In this document: positions 56,450-64,000 of the stretch, piece by piece | Position numbering within the stretch: position 1 is the first letter of the stretch | Layout of the letters: every line of letters begins with the position of its first letter | From: Rhodobacteraceae bacterium QY30 | GTDB taxonomy: Bacteria; Pseudomonadota; Alphaproteobacteria; Rhodobacterales; Rhodobacteraceae | Assembly (NCBI GenBank): GCA_002356635.1 | Contig: CP023454.1 | Coordinates: forward strand, 2,650,501-2,714,500 | DNA: 64,000 bases | Direction of reading: 5' to 3' | Notes under the pieces: model-generated | Databases searched by the model: none | What the model was told of the DNA's origin: nothing | What the model saw: only the letters and a program-made list of their open reading frames with translations | Translations under genes and position numbers: made by a program

Positions 56450-58507
56450 TCAGTTCAGGGCGGACAAGGGACGCCCTTCGGCGATCAGGCGATCCAGAAT
56501 CGGCGGCACGCGCCAGGACAGGGGATCTTCGGCCGCCAATGCGGCGATGCGGGCACGCACCTCGGGCAGGCCCATCCGGTCCGCCAGGTGCATCGGCCCG
56601 CCACGCCAGCGCGGGAACGCATAGCCGTGGACCATCACCAGATCGATGTCGGCCGGCCGCTTGGCGATGCCTTCGTCCAGGATCTGCAACCCTTCCTCGA
56701 TCATCGAAAGGATCGCGCGGTCGACGATCTGGCTGGCGTCGAAATCACGGCGCACGATGCCTTTTTCGGCAGAAACCTGGCGCACCAGGTCATCGACCAG
56801 CGCGGAAGCCTTGCGGCTGCGCCCGTCGTAGTCATACCAGCCGGCGTTGGTCTTGCGGCCAAGGCGTTTCGCATCTTCGACCATGCGGTCGGCGATGGGA
56901 ATGTAACGGATGCCCGGCTGGGCGCGCAGGTTCTTGCGCTGCCGGTTGGCATAGGCGATGTCGAGCCCCGACAGGTCCTGCACCGCGTAAGGGCCCATCG
57001 CCATGCCGAAACCTTCGAGCGCCGCGTCGATCTGCGCCGGAAGCGCCCCCTCGATCAGCAGGATGTCGGTGGTCTGGCGATAGCGGGTCAGGATGCGGTT
57101 GCCGATGAAGCCATCGCAGACCCCCGCCTCAACCGGGATCTTCTTCAGCCGCGAGGCCAGCGCGAAGGCCCGGGCAAGGGTGTCCTGGCTTGTCTGGGCG
57201 GCGCGGACGACTTCAAGCAACTTCATCACGTGGGCCGGGCTGAAGAAGTGCATTCCCAGAACCCGGCCGGGCGCGCGGATGCCTTCGAAAATCGCGTTCA
57301 CGTCCAGGTAGGAAGTATTGGTGGCCAGAACCGTGGTTTCCGGAAGCGCCTTGTCCAGCGCGGCAAAGATCGCCTTCTTGACTCCCAGATCCTCGAAAGC
57401 AGCCTCGATGGCGATGTCGGCGGCGGGCAGGTCGTCATAGCCCTGCACGAAGCGGAACCGTTCGGCCAGTTGGCGGGCGGCGCTCTCGGCGTCGGACTTT
57501 CCCCGGGAAACAGCGTCATCGAACAGCCGGGACACATTCGCCCGCGCCCGCTCCACCCCGGCGGCATCGGTTTCGACCAGCGTGACAGACAGGCCGATCG
57601 TCCCCAGCGCGTAGGCGATGGAGGCGCCCATGTTGCCGCCGCCCACGACGACGGCGGTGGTCATGGGGGAGGGTTTCGGGCCGAAGTCCTTGCCCCGGCT
57701 CATCGCTGCCCGTTCGGCGAAGAAGACATGGCGCAGCGCCGCCGCCTGATCCGAACTGCGCAGGCCGAGGAACGCCGCACGCTCCTGCTGGAGGCCCTCG
57801 GCCAGAGGCAGCCTGGTCGAGGCCGCGACAAGGTCGATGGCGATGGCCGGCGCGGTCTGGCCGGCCATGCGCTTGCGCGCGGTCGCCCGCGCCGCCTCGA
57901 TGGCGGCTTCGTCCGCGGCAGGCGCGGGACGGTCGTCGGCGCCAATGGTGGCGGCAAGCGCCCCGACCTCCAGCGCCAGCGCCGCTTGCAGCGGATCTTC
58001 GGCGATCTGGTCAACCAGACCGATCCGCCGGGCTTCGGCCGCGCCAATGACCCGGCCTTCCGGGATCAGGCCAAGGGCGTTGGCCAGCCCCACCACGCGC
58101 GGCAAGCGCTGCGTGCCACCCGCGCCGGGAATGACGCCCAGCGTCACTTCCGGCAGGCCGAGGGTCGCCCCGGGATGGGCGATCCGCACCCGGCAGGCCA
58201 GCGCGATTTCCAGCCCGCCACCAAGGGCCGCGCCCGATATTGCCGCGATGGCCGGCAGTTTCGCCAGACGCGCCAGCACCTCGGGCAGATGCGGCGGGAC
58301 GGGCGCGCTGCCGAACTCCTTCGCGTCTGCCCCCGCGGCAAACACGCCCCCTGCCCCGGTCACGATCACCTTCGAAACGCCCGCGGCCTCGGCCGCCTCG
58401 ATCGCGGCCAGAAGGCCCGTCCGCACCGCCGCGCCGATGACGTTCACGGGTGGATTGTCGAGCGTGATGATGCAGATGTCATCGGCGATCTGGTGCGTAA
58501 CGGACAT
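56450..58507 (-). CDS. Fused enoyl-CoA hydratase/3-hydroxyacyl-CoA dehydrogenase
   Basis: The 685-residue protein catalyses two consecutive beta-oxidation steps. The N-terminal crotonase half has GAALGGGLEIALA and LPEVTLGVIPGAGG with both catalytic glutamates; the C-terminal half has the NAD-binding VVVGGGNMGASIAYA near 290 and the dehydrogenase motif VLGMHFFSPAHVMKLLEV near 415. The ATG at 58507 is chosen over one 13 codons upstream. The hydratase half might also hydrate cyclohexene-carboxyl-CoA, since no separate badK is present in the window. Confidence 0.92.
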   Translation of the reverse strand: MSVTHQIADDICIITLDNPPVNVIGAAVRTGLLAAIEAAEAAGVSKVIVTGAGGVFAAGADAKEFGSAPVPPHLPEVLARLAKLPAIAAISGAALGGGLEIALACRVRIAHPGATLGLPEVTLGVIPGAGGTQRLPRVVGLANALGLIPEGRVIGAAEARRIGLVDQIAEDPLQAALALEVGALAATIGADDRPAPAADEAAIEAARATARKRMAGQTAPAIAIDLVAASTRLPLAEGLQQERAAFLGLRSSDQAAALRHVFFAERAAMSRGKDFGPKPSPMTTAVVVGGGNMGASIAYALGTIGLSVTLVETDAAGVERARANVSRLFDDAVSRGKSDAESAARQLAERFRFVQGYDDLPAADIAIEAAFEDLGVKKAIFAALDKALPETTVLATNTSYLDVNAIFEGIRAPGRVLGMHFFSPAHVMKLLEVVRAAQTSQDTLARAFALASRLKKIPVEAGVCDGFIGNRILTRYRQTTDILLIEGALPAQIDAALEGFGMAMGPYAVQDLSGLDIAYANRQRKNLRAQPGIRYIPIADRMVEDAKRLGRKTNAGWYDYDGRSRKASALVDDLVRQVSAEKGIVRRDFDASQIVDRAILSMIEEGLQILDEGIAKRPADIDLVMVHGYAFPRWRGGPMHLADRMGLPEVRARIAALAAEDPLSWRVPPILDRLIAEGRPLSALN

Positions 58508-58611
58508 GGAGGACCTGCCTTCAGGAAGGGGTTGAAAACGCATCAAGAGGTCTGTGGACAGAAGGGCGACCGGACGCGCGGCCCGGCCCCCTTCCCGCTT
58601 GGCACGAAGGC

Positions 58612-60258
58612 TCAGACCAGGCCGGCCTCATCCCGCAGCGTCTTGCGCAGCGCGAACTTCTGGATCTTGCCCGAGGCGGTCGCGGGCAGCGCATCGCGCA
58701 GTTCCAGCCGCTCGGGCCAGTACTGGATTGCAACGTGGTGCTCCCCAAGGAACCGTTTCATCTCGTCGAAGTCGAAGCTCTGGCCCGGCTTCAGCGTCAC
58801 GAAGGCGCAGGCGCGTTCGCCAAGACGTTCATCGGGATAGCCGACGATGGCCACAGAGGCGATGGCCGGATGCTTGAAGAGGATCGATTCCACTTCGATC
58901 ACCGGGATATTCTCGGCACCGCGGATGATGATGTCCTTCGAACGTCCGCAGATGCGGATGTAGCCCTGGGCATCCTGGCGCGCGATGTCGCCGGTGTCGA
59001 ACCAGCCGTCATCGTCGACGTTGTTCAGATTGGGGCGCTTCAGGTAGCCGCCGAAATTCGAGCAGCCGCGAACGTAAAGTTCACCCTCCTCGTTCGGGCC
59101 AAGGGCCTCGCCATGCTTGCCGCGGATCTGGATCTCCATTCCCGGCAGCGGGAAGCCATCGGTCTGCACCGAACGCGAGTCGGGATCTGCGGGCGACACG
59201 ACCGTCACCGCGCCATTTTCCGTCATGCCCCAGGCCGAGACGATCTTGGCGCCCAGGGTGTTCTGCGCGCGTTCGACCACCGGCCCCGGGATCGCGGTCC
59301 CGGCGCAAAGGAAGATCTTCAGCGAAGCCGGATCGGATTTCAGTTCCTCGACGGCCGAGGAGAGGTCCATCAGGAACGGCGTCGAGGCCATCGTGAACGA
59401 AACCTTGTCGGATTCCACGATCCTTGCGGCCAGAAGCCGATCCCAGCTGTCCATCAGGATCGCATGGGCCTTCAGGTAGACGGGCATCAGCAGCCCGTAC
59501 ATGAACCCGGTCTGGTGGGCCATCGGCGAGGCCATGAGAATCACGTCGTCCGTTCCGAGGCCAAGGCGTTCGCTGAAGGGAATCAGGTTCGAATACATCG
59601 TGTTGGCGGTGTGCATGACACCCTTCGGTTCACCCGTGGTGCCCGAAGTGTAGATCAGCTGCGCCACGTCGTTCGGCGCCAGCCGGTCGGCCTTCGACAG
59701 GCTGCCGCGTTCGGCATCGAAAGCCGGGTTCGATAGCAGAGCATCGAAATTGTTCGCGCCTGCACCGCCCATGACGACGATGTGCTTCAGGTCCGGCAGA
59801 TCCCGCTTCAGCCCCTCGGCCATCGCCTCGTGGTCAAAGTTTCGGAACAGTTTCGGAACGATGAAGACCTTGCTTTCACCGTGCCGCAGCATGAAGCCCA
59901 GTTCGTGTTCGCGGAAGATGTGCATGACGGGATTGAAGACCGCACCGATCCGCGAACAGGCCAGGTAGGTCGCCACGAACTGCCAGCTGTTGGGCAGCTG
60001 GCAGGTCACGACATCCTCGCGCCCGACGCCAAGCTTGCGGAGCCCGATCGCGGCGCGGTCCGCCATCAGGTCAAGCTCCGCGAAGGTCAGGTCGCGGCGT
60101 TCACCGGTTGCGACAGTGACCGAGCTGAGTGCCATCTTGTTCGGCACCGTGGCAAGGCAATCGTCGAAATAATCGTCGACTGTCTTGTTGCGCCAGTGGC
60201 CCTGCGCCTCCATCGCCGCCTTGCGCGGAGCAATCAGGATGGCGTCAAACTTGGTCAT
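58612..60258 (-). CDS. aliA: Acyl-CoA ligase, cyclohexanecarboxylate-CoA ligase (AliA) type
   Basis: The 548-residue protein is an AMP-forming acyl-CoA synthetase. The P-loop YTSGTTGEPKG lies near 207, the adenylate motif SAWGMTENGAV near 335, WFDTGDIA near 413 and the C-terminal lysine in SGKIQKF near 532. Its opening (FDAILIAPRKAAMEAQGHW) and the SRIGAVFNPVMHIFREHEL segment resemble AliA of Rhodopseudomonas palustris. With badH and badI in the operon, activation of cyclohexanecarboxylate is the best assignment. Start follows ggagga. Confidence 0.87.
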   Translation of the reverse strand: MTKFDAILIAPRKAAMEAQGHWRNKTVDDYFDDCLATVPNKMALSSVTVATGERRDLTFAELDLMADRAAIGLRKLGVGREDVVTCQLPNSWQFVATYLACSRIGAVFNPVMHIFREHELGFMLRHGESKVFIVPKLFRNFDHEAMAEGLKRDLPDLKHIVVMGGAGANNFDALLSNPAFDAERGSLSKADRLAPNDVAQLIYTSGTTGEPKGVMHTANTMYSNLIPFSERLGLGTDDVILMASPMAHQTGFMYGLLMPVYLKAHAILMDSWDRLLAARIVESDKVSFTMASTPFLMDLSSAVEELKSDPASLKIFLCAGTAIPGPVVERAQNTLGAKIVSAWGMTENGAVTVVSPADPDSRSVQTDGFPLPGMEIQIRGKHGEALGPNEEGELYVRGCSNFGGYLKRPNLNNVDDDGWFDTGDIARQDAQGYIRICGRSKDIIIRGAENIPVIEVESILFKHPAIASVAIVGYPDERLGERACAFVTLKPGQSFDFDEMKRFLGEHHVAIQYWPERLELRDALPATASGKIQKFALRKTLRDEAGLV

Positions 60259-60291
60259 GTCGGTCTCCTCCCGTCGTGAAATGGTGTCGGC

Positions 60292-61449
60292 TCAGCCGGC
60301 GGTGGCGGCGCGGCCCGCCCGCTCGCGCGCGATGATGTTTTTCATGATGTGCGCGGTACCGTCGCCGATCTGCAGGCCCAGCACGTCCCGCAGGCGCTGC
60401 TGGAACGGCAGGGTGTCGGCGTAACCGGCGTGGCCGTGGATCAGCAGGCAGGCGTGGATCGCCTCATAGGCCAGCAGCGGCGGCCACCATTTGGTCATCG
60501 CGGCTTCGGCGGTATGGGGCAGGTTGTTGTCCTTCAGCCACAGCGCGTTCATGCTGAGCAGGCGCGCGCCAGCCAGCCGGGTTTCAAAATCGGCCAGCTG
60601 GTGCGACACGCCCTGGAATGCCCCCAGCGGCTTGCCGAAGGCCTTCCGCTCGCCGATGTAGGCCCAGGTTTCGTCGAGCGACTGCTGGGCCACGCCCACG
60701 CATTGCAGACCGATGAGCGAGCGCGAGAAGTCGAAGCCTTGCATGACCTGCACGAACCCGCGGCCTTCTTCGCCCAGCAGGTATTCCGCAGGGACGCGCA
60801 CGTTATCGAACCAGATCGAGCCATGACCGACCGAGTTCTGGCCCATGTTCGAGAATTTCGAGGTGGTGATCCCCGGCAGGTCCATCGGCACTAGGATCGC
60901 CGACACGCCATGGGCCTTTTCCTCGGGCTTGCCGGTGCGCGCGAACAGGACGGTGCCCGCAGACAGCTGGTTGGCCGAGATCGAGGTCTTTTCGCCATTC
61001 AGGATGTAATGGTCGCCATCCCGCTCCATCCGCAGGCCAAGGTTTGCCGCATCCGACCCACCTTTCGGCTCGGTCAGCGCGATCGACAGCATGATTTCCC
61101 CGGCAGTCAGCTTGTTCAGCCATTCCGCAGCGATTTCCTTGCGCGCGAATTTCGCCAGGATGTTGCCGTTCAGCGAGGCCAGGAGCGAGGAATATCCGAA
61201 GGTGAAGTCGGCGCGGGCAATTTCTTCGATGATCACGCCGGAATACATGTATTCGGCGCCCATGCCACCGAATTCCTCGGGCAGTTCCGGGGCGATCAGG
61301 CCCAGCGAACCCATGTCGCGCAGCAGGCCCATATCGAACTTGCCTTCGCGTTCGCGCTGCAGGTAGCCCGGCGCAACGCGGTCCTGCGCGAACTTGCGCG
61401 CCGTGTCGCGGATCTGGCTCAGCTCTTCGGTATCGAAAATCGTTTTCAT
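60292..61449 (-). CDS. aliB: Acyl-CoA dehydrogenase, cyclohexanecarboxyl-CoA dehydrogenase (AliB) type
   Basis: The 385-residue flavoenzyme has the ACAD N-terminal helical domain, the middle domain with LTEPKGGSDAANL near 130 and the C-terminal domain ending in DGTAHIMKNIIARER. It would introduce the first double bond into the CoA ester and reduce ETF, whose genes close the operon. The name is based on position between aliA and badI and overall similarity to the TIGR cyclohexanecarboxyl-CoA dehydrogenase group as remembered. The ATG at 61449 follows ggagacac. Confidence 0.83.
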   Translation of the reverse strand: MKTIFDTEELSQIRDTARKFAQDRVAPGYLQREREGKFDMGLLRDMGSLGLIAPELPEEFGGMGAEYMYSGVIIEEIARADFTFGYSSLLASLNGNILAKFARKEIAAEWLNKLTAGEIMLSIALTEPKGGSDAANLGLRMERDGDHYILNGEKTSISANQLSAGTVLFARTGKPEEKAHGVSAILVPMDLPGITTSKFSNMGQNSVGHGSIWFDNVRVPAEYLLGEEGRGFVQVMQGFDFSRSLIGLQCVGVAQQSLDETWAYIGERKAFGKPLGAFQGVSHQLADFETRLAGARLLSMNALWLKDNNLPHTAEAAMTKWWPPLLAYEAIHACLLIHGHAGYADTLPFQQRLRDVLGLQIGDGTAHIMKNIIARERAGRAATAG

Positions 61450-61578
61450 GCGTGTCTCCAACATCCTGCCGCGCCTGAGGGCCGGTGAGGCGTGATCTGT
61501 CATGGATGCCTTCGGCTGCGCGCCTTGGCGGTGTCGCGCCCGCAAGGGACGCAGGAATATCAGGTGCCCGTCAGCGCA

Positions 61579-61606
61579 ACGGCAGGCGCTTGGCCGCGCC
61601 TGCCGT
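61579..61606 (-). other. Perfect 11-bp hairpin between badI and aliB
   Basis: ACGGCAGGCGC and GCGCCTGCCGT pair without mismatch around a 6-base loop, 12 bases downstream of the badI stop on the transcribed strand. There is no T tract, so it is more likely an mRNA-stability or processing element, or a partial terminator, inside the operon. Confidence 0.55.
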
Positions 61607-61617
61607 CACGACATCCG

Positions 61618-62400
61618 TCAGCGGTTGAACTTGCGGAAGTCGGGTTTGCGCTTTTCCTTGAAGGCGATGCCGCCTTCCTTGGATTCGTCGGTATCGTAGT
61701 ACATCGACAGGGCGAACATCCCCATGCCGGCAATGCCGCGCTGGTGTTCGGTGTCCATGTTGAAGCTGCGCTTGGCCAGGGCGATCGCGGTCGGCGACTT
61801 CTCCATGATCTCGGCGCACCACTTGTCGACTTCGGCGTCAAGCTGGTCATCGGGATAGACCGCGTTCACCAGCCCCATGGCCAGGGCTTCCTGCGCCTTG
61901 TAGCGGCGGCACATGTACCAGATCTCGCGGGCTTTCTTCTCGCCCACCACGCGGGCCAGGAAAGCGGTGCCGAAGCCCGGGTCGACCGAGCCGACCTTCG
62001 GGCCGACCTGACCGAACTGGGCGCTTTCACCGGCGATGGTGAAGTCGCAGATCGTGCACAGGACGTTGCCGCCGCCGACGGCATAGCCGCGCACCTTCGC
62101 GATGACCGGCTTCGGCACGTCGCGGATGATGGTGTGCAGGTCTTCCATCGGCAGGCCGATGGTGCCCCGGCCGTCGTACTGGCCTTCGTGGGCCGACTGA
62201 TCGCCGCCGGTGCAGAACGCCTTTTCGCCCGCGCCGGTCAGGACGATCACGCCGATCTTCTTGTCCCAGCCGGCCTTGTTGAAGGCGTGGATCAGCTCTT
62301 CGCAGGTCTGGCCGCGGAAGGCGTTCATCTTTTCGGGACGGTTGATGGTGATCGTCGCCACGCCGTCCTTCACGTCATAGAGAATGTCTTCGTATTTCAT
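61618..62400 (-). CDS. badI: 2-ketocyclohexanecarboxyl-CoA hydrolase
   Basis: The 260-residue crotonase-fold enzyme opens the ring of 2-ketocyclohexanecarboxyl-CoA to pimeloyl-CoA. It has the BadI-type signature regions INRPEKMNAFRG near 20, FCTGGDQSAHEGQYDGRGT near 62-80, CDFTIAGESAQFGQVGPKVGSVDPGFGTAFLAR near 117-149 and ends with KEKRKPDFRKFNR. These segments distinguish it from naphthoate synthase and enoyl-CoA hydratases. It starts four bases after badH. Confidence 0.92.
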   Translation of the reverse strand: MKYEDILYDVKDGVATITINRPEKMNAFRGQTCEELIHAFNKAGWDKKIGVIVLTGAGEKAFCTGGDQSAHEGQYDGRGTIGLPMEDLHTIIRDVPKPVIAKVRGYAVGGGNVLCTICDFTIAGESAQFGQVGPKVGSVDPGFGTAFLARVVGEKKAREIWYMCRRYKAQEALAMGLVNAVYPDDQLDAEVDKWCAEIMEKSPTAIALAKRSFNMDTEHQRGIAGMGMFALSMYYDTDESKEGGIAFKEKRKPDFRKFNR

Positions 62401-62404
62401 CAGA

Positions 62405-63172
62405 TCACCCGTGCATGGTCAGGCCGCCGGACACCGAAATCACCTGGCCGGTGATGAACGAAGCGTCGTCGGAGGCGAAAAAGAGGATGGCGCCCGGCAG
62501 GTCTTCCGGTTTGCCCAGACGGCCCAGCGGAACGGCCTTGGTGAAGGCGTCGCGCAGCTTTTCCTTGTTGCCGGCGCTTTCCATGAAGGTTTCCAGCATG
62601 CCGGTTTCCGTCACGCCGGGGCAGACGCAGTTGAACGTGATGCCGTGGCGCGAGTTTTCGCGGGCCAGCGTCTTCGAGAAGGCGATCACACCCGCCTTGC
62701 AGGCCGAATAGACCGATTCACCCGACGAACCGCCGCGACCGGCGTCAGACGCGATCGACACGACGCGACCCGACTTGCGTTCGACCATGCGGGTCAGCAC
62801 CGGGAAGGTGATGTTCAGCACGGCGCGCAGGTTGATGTCGATCAGCTTGTTCCAGAAGTTCGGCTCGGACTTCAGGAACGGCACGAACAGATCCCAGCCA
62901 GCGTTGTTGACGAGGATCTCGATGGGGCCGAAGTCGGCCTCGATCTTCGCGACAGCCTCGCCCGTGGCTTCGAAATTGGTCAGGTCGACGACCATCGTCG
63001 TCGCATCGCCGCCCGTCGCCTTGATCTGGTCGACAACGCCTTGCGCCGCGGCCGCGTTGATGTCGGCCACGACCACGCGCGATCCTTCTTCGGCGAAGCG
63101 CAGGCAGGTTGCCGAGCCGATGCCGCCACCGCCGCCGGTTACGACAACTACTTTCCCTTTAAGCCCTTTCAC
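62405..63172 (-). CDS. badH: 2-hydroxycyclohexanecarboxyl-CoA dehydrogenase (SDR)
   Basis: The 255-residue SDR starts with GTG at 63172, preceded by ggagg, directly before the Rossmann motif TGGGGGIG (residues 12-19). NNAGWD (89-94), the active-site Asn114, Ser142 and the pair Tyr155/Lys159 are present. The NNAGWDLF-PF segment and C-terminal FITGQVISVSGGLTMHG match BadH. It oxidises the ring hydroxyl with NAD. It is the first gene of the leftward operon, with a strong -35 box upstream. Confidence 0.92.
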   Translation of the reverse strand: MKGLKGKVVVVTGGGGGIGSATCLRFAEEGSRVVVADINAAAAQGVVDQIKATGGDATTMVVDLTNFEATGEAVAKIEADFGPIEILVNNAGWDLFVPFLKSEPNFWNKLIDINLRAVLNITFPVLTRMVERKSGRVVSIASDAGRGGSSGESVYSACKAGVIAFSKTLARENSRHGITFNCVCPGVTETGMLETFMESAGNKEKLRDAFTKAVPLGRLGKPEDLPGAILFFASDDASFITGQVISVSGGLTMHG

Positions 63173-63216
63173 GGATGATCCTCCAAAAAAATTCTGCCAA
63201 TGGAAATCAGCGCTCC

Positions 63217-63234
63217 GCAGCATGAAAATGCTGC
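63217..63234. repeat. Inverted repeat in the badH leader
   Basis: GCAGCAT-gaaa-ATGCTGC is a perfect 7-bp inverted repeat with a 4-base spacer, 45 bases before the badH start. It lies downstream of the predicted promoter, so it could be a second operator or a hairpin in the 5' leader. Confidence 0.5.
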
Positions 63235-63285
63235 ATCTGCAAAGCGATCATCCGCTTCGATTCTCCAGGCTGGCCTCCAAGGACA

Positions 63286-63316
63286 GGAATACATCCGCGT
63301 CGATATTTATGTCAAC
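63286..63316 (-). promoter_or_regulatory. badH operon promoter with overlapping palindrome
   Basis: On the minus strand a consensus TTGACA (63315-63310) is followed after 18 bases by TATTCC (63291-63286). An imperfect 18-base palindrome at 63299-63316 (pattern GTnGAnATnnATnTCnAC) covers the -35 box and is a good candidate operator for the divergent MarR-type regulator. Confidence 0.6.
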
Positions 63317-63395
63317 TACTTTACAAAAAAGCGGTGGTCAGTCTGAGCGGGATTTGGCGCTTGACCTTCGGGCACTGCGGACCCAGATTGCAGCA

Positions 63396-63911
63396 ATGGC
63401 GCAAGACATTGACACTTCGACCCTGCTTTACGACGGGCTGACCAACCGGTTCGCCTTCCGTCTCTACCAGTGCGCGAACATGCTGAACAAAACCGGCACC
63501 AAGGCGCTGGAGCGGCATCAGGTCACGACACAGCAATGGGCGATTCTCGGCGCCCTGGTGCGGGAACGCTGGGCGCAGGGGATCGCCGTCGGGGATCTGG
63601 CATCGTTGCTGATGGTCAGCCGGCAGAACCTGACCGGCGTGCTGTCGCGGATGGAAGCCCGCGGCTTGGTCGAACGCGCCATCGATCCCGAGGACAACCG
63701 CTCGCGTCTGATCAAGCTGACGCCCGAAGGCTGGAAACGCTGGTCGGACATGCAGTCCGAGATTTCGGGGTTTTACAAGGAAGCGATGAAGGGACTGTCG
63801 GTCAACGACCTGGTCCATGCGCTGCATTACCTGGACGTATTCCGCCGCAACATGCGCAGCATCGAGGAGCAGCAGGGCGGCGAGGCTTCGGACCCCGCCG
63901 CCATCGAGTGA
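63396..63911 (+). CDS. badR: MarR family transcriptional regulator (BadR-like)
   Basis: From the ATG at 63396 the protein is 171 residues, close to MarR size; an ATG at 63309 would give 200 residues but falls on the badH -35 box. The winged helix-turn-helix is visible: VTTQQWAILGALV, GDLASLLMVSRQNLTGVLSRMEARGLVER and the wing DPEDNRSRLIKLT. The divergent position to badH matches BadR, which controls alicyclic acid degradation in Rhodopseudomonas, probably with a CoA ester as inducer. No strong ribosome-binding site is seen at either start. Confidence 0.88.
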   Translation: MAQDIDTSTLLYDGLTNRFAFRLYQCANMLNKTGTKALERHQVTTQQWAILGALVRERWAQGIAVGDLASLLMVSRQNLTGVLSRMEARGLVERAIDPEDNRSRLIKLTPEGWKRWSDMQSEISGFYKEAMKGLSVNDLVHALHYLDVFRRNMRSIEEQQGGEASDPAAIE

Positions 63912-64000
63912 TCAGAGGCCCAGCTTCGCGCGGGTTTCCGCGATCATGGCCTTGGCGATGATCGTCTGCTGGATCTGGGTCGTGCCTTCATAGATGCGGA
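63912..64000 (-). CDS. Acyl-CoA dehydrogenase, C-terminal end (partial)
   Basis: Only the last 28 codons are in the window. They read RIYEGTTQIQQTIIAKAM and end in AKLGL-stop, the unmistakable C-terminus of an acyl-CoA dehydrogenase with the IYEGTxQIQ motif. The stop codon directly abuts the end of the convergent MarR gene. This is a second acyl-CoA dehydrogenase of the cluster, possibly BadJ or a pimeloyl-CoA dehydrogenase. Confidence 0.88.
   Translation of the reverse strand, partial: RIYEGTTQIQQTIIAKAMIAETRAKLGL

Noticed and set aside
54280-57108. A 942-codon open frame on the plus strand opposite etfA, etfB and the thiolase
   Set aside because: Its translation is rich in Arg, His and Gln with no family features, while the minus strand encodes three clear enzymes. 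It is the usual antisense open frame of high-GC genes.
56408-58840. An 810-codon open frame on the plus strand opposite the fused hydratase/dehydrogenase
   Set aside because: Same reasoning: no recognisable domain, full overlap with a well-supported gene.
63309-63395. N-terminal 29 residues of the MarR regulator from the ATG at 63309
   Set aside because: The start would lie on the badH -35 box, has no ribosome-binding site, and gives a protein longer than usual; it remains possible but less likely.

Overview
This window is a high-GC chromosomal segment from an alphaproteobacterium, most likely of the Rhodobacterales (Rhodobacteraceae, in the Paracoccus/Gemmobacter/Rhodobacter neighbourhood). 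The evidence is the gene content: a DUF2842 protein, an NDUFS4-type complex I subunit, a VPLPA-CTERM exported protein, a PhaR/PhaP/PhaC/PhaZ polyhydroxyalkanoate locus, a ptsP next to lysC, and a large acidic protein whose N-terminus looks characteristic of this order. No insertion sequence, phage, CRISPR array, rRNA or replication origin was seen. The region reads as ordinary core chromosome with a few accessory catabolic clusters.

Layout. 1-3100: the 3' end of pyruvate carboxylase, a small unknown gene, a degenerate Hint-domain gene and a short SDR. 3161-3449: two identical tRNA-Gly(GCC) genes. 3641-12996: lysC, ptsP, ecsC-like, GNAT, flavin reductase, EF-hand protein, L-serine ammonia-lyase, an EamA transporter and thiamine diphosphokinase. 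13138-20951: the large acidic protein, DUF2842, purA, secG, pyrG, a CBS-domain protein and ppk2. 21023-23417: TerC, DUF1330, TerB and a PhnD-like protein without signal peptide. 23551-33119: a polar amino acid type ABC importer followed by two glutamine-synthetase-like ligases, a class I glutamine amidotransferase, a PuuB-like oxidase and a DegT-type aminotransferase, which together look like a gamma-glutamyl (poly)amine catabolic locus. 33133-37626: the PHA locus. 37685-47302: hydrolase, thrS, cspA, ArsC-like, VPLPA-CTERM protein, tRNA-Arg(TCT), complex I subunit, uvrB, membrane NYN nuclease and small stress or membrane proteins. 47369-53179: ParA-like ATPase, mannose-1-phosphate guanylyltransferase and the sulfate importer cysPTWA. 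53526-64000: a leftward operon matching the Rhodopseudomonas-type cyclohexanecarboxylate pathway (aliA, aliB-type, badH, badI) with a fused hydratase/dehydrogenase, a thiolase and etfBA, divergent from a MarR-family regulator and followed by a second acyl-CoA dehydrogenase cut by the window edge.

How the genes work together. In the last cluster a ring acid would be activated by the ligase, dehydrogenated with electrons passed to ETF, hydrated, oxidised by BadH, opened by BadI to pimeloyl-CoA, and shortened by the fused enzyme and thiolase; the MarR protein is the obvious local regulator. In the PHA locus the same 11-base motif (TGCTGCACYGC on the minus strand) lies upstream of phaR, phaP and phaC, and in the phaP case sits exactly between plausible -35 and -10 boxes, so PhaR control of all three can be read from the sequence. 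No clearly unprecedented system was found. The parts least explained by known biology are the 752-residue acidic protein with a possible C-terminal winged helix, the DegT aminotransferase attached to the gamma-glutamyl amine locus, and the TerB/PhnD-like pair.
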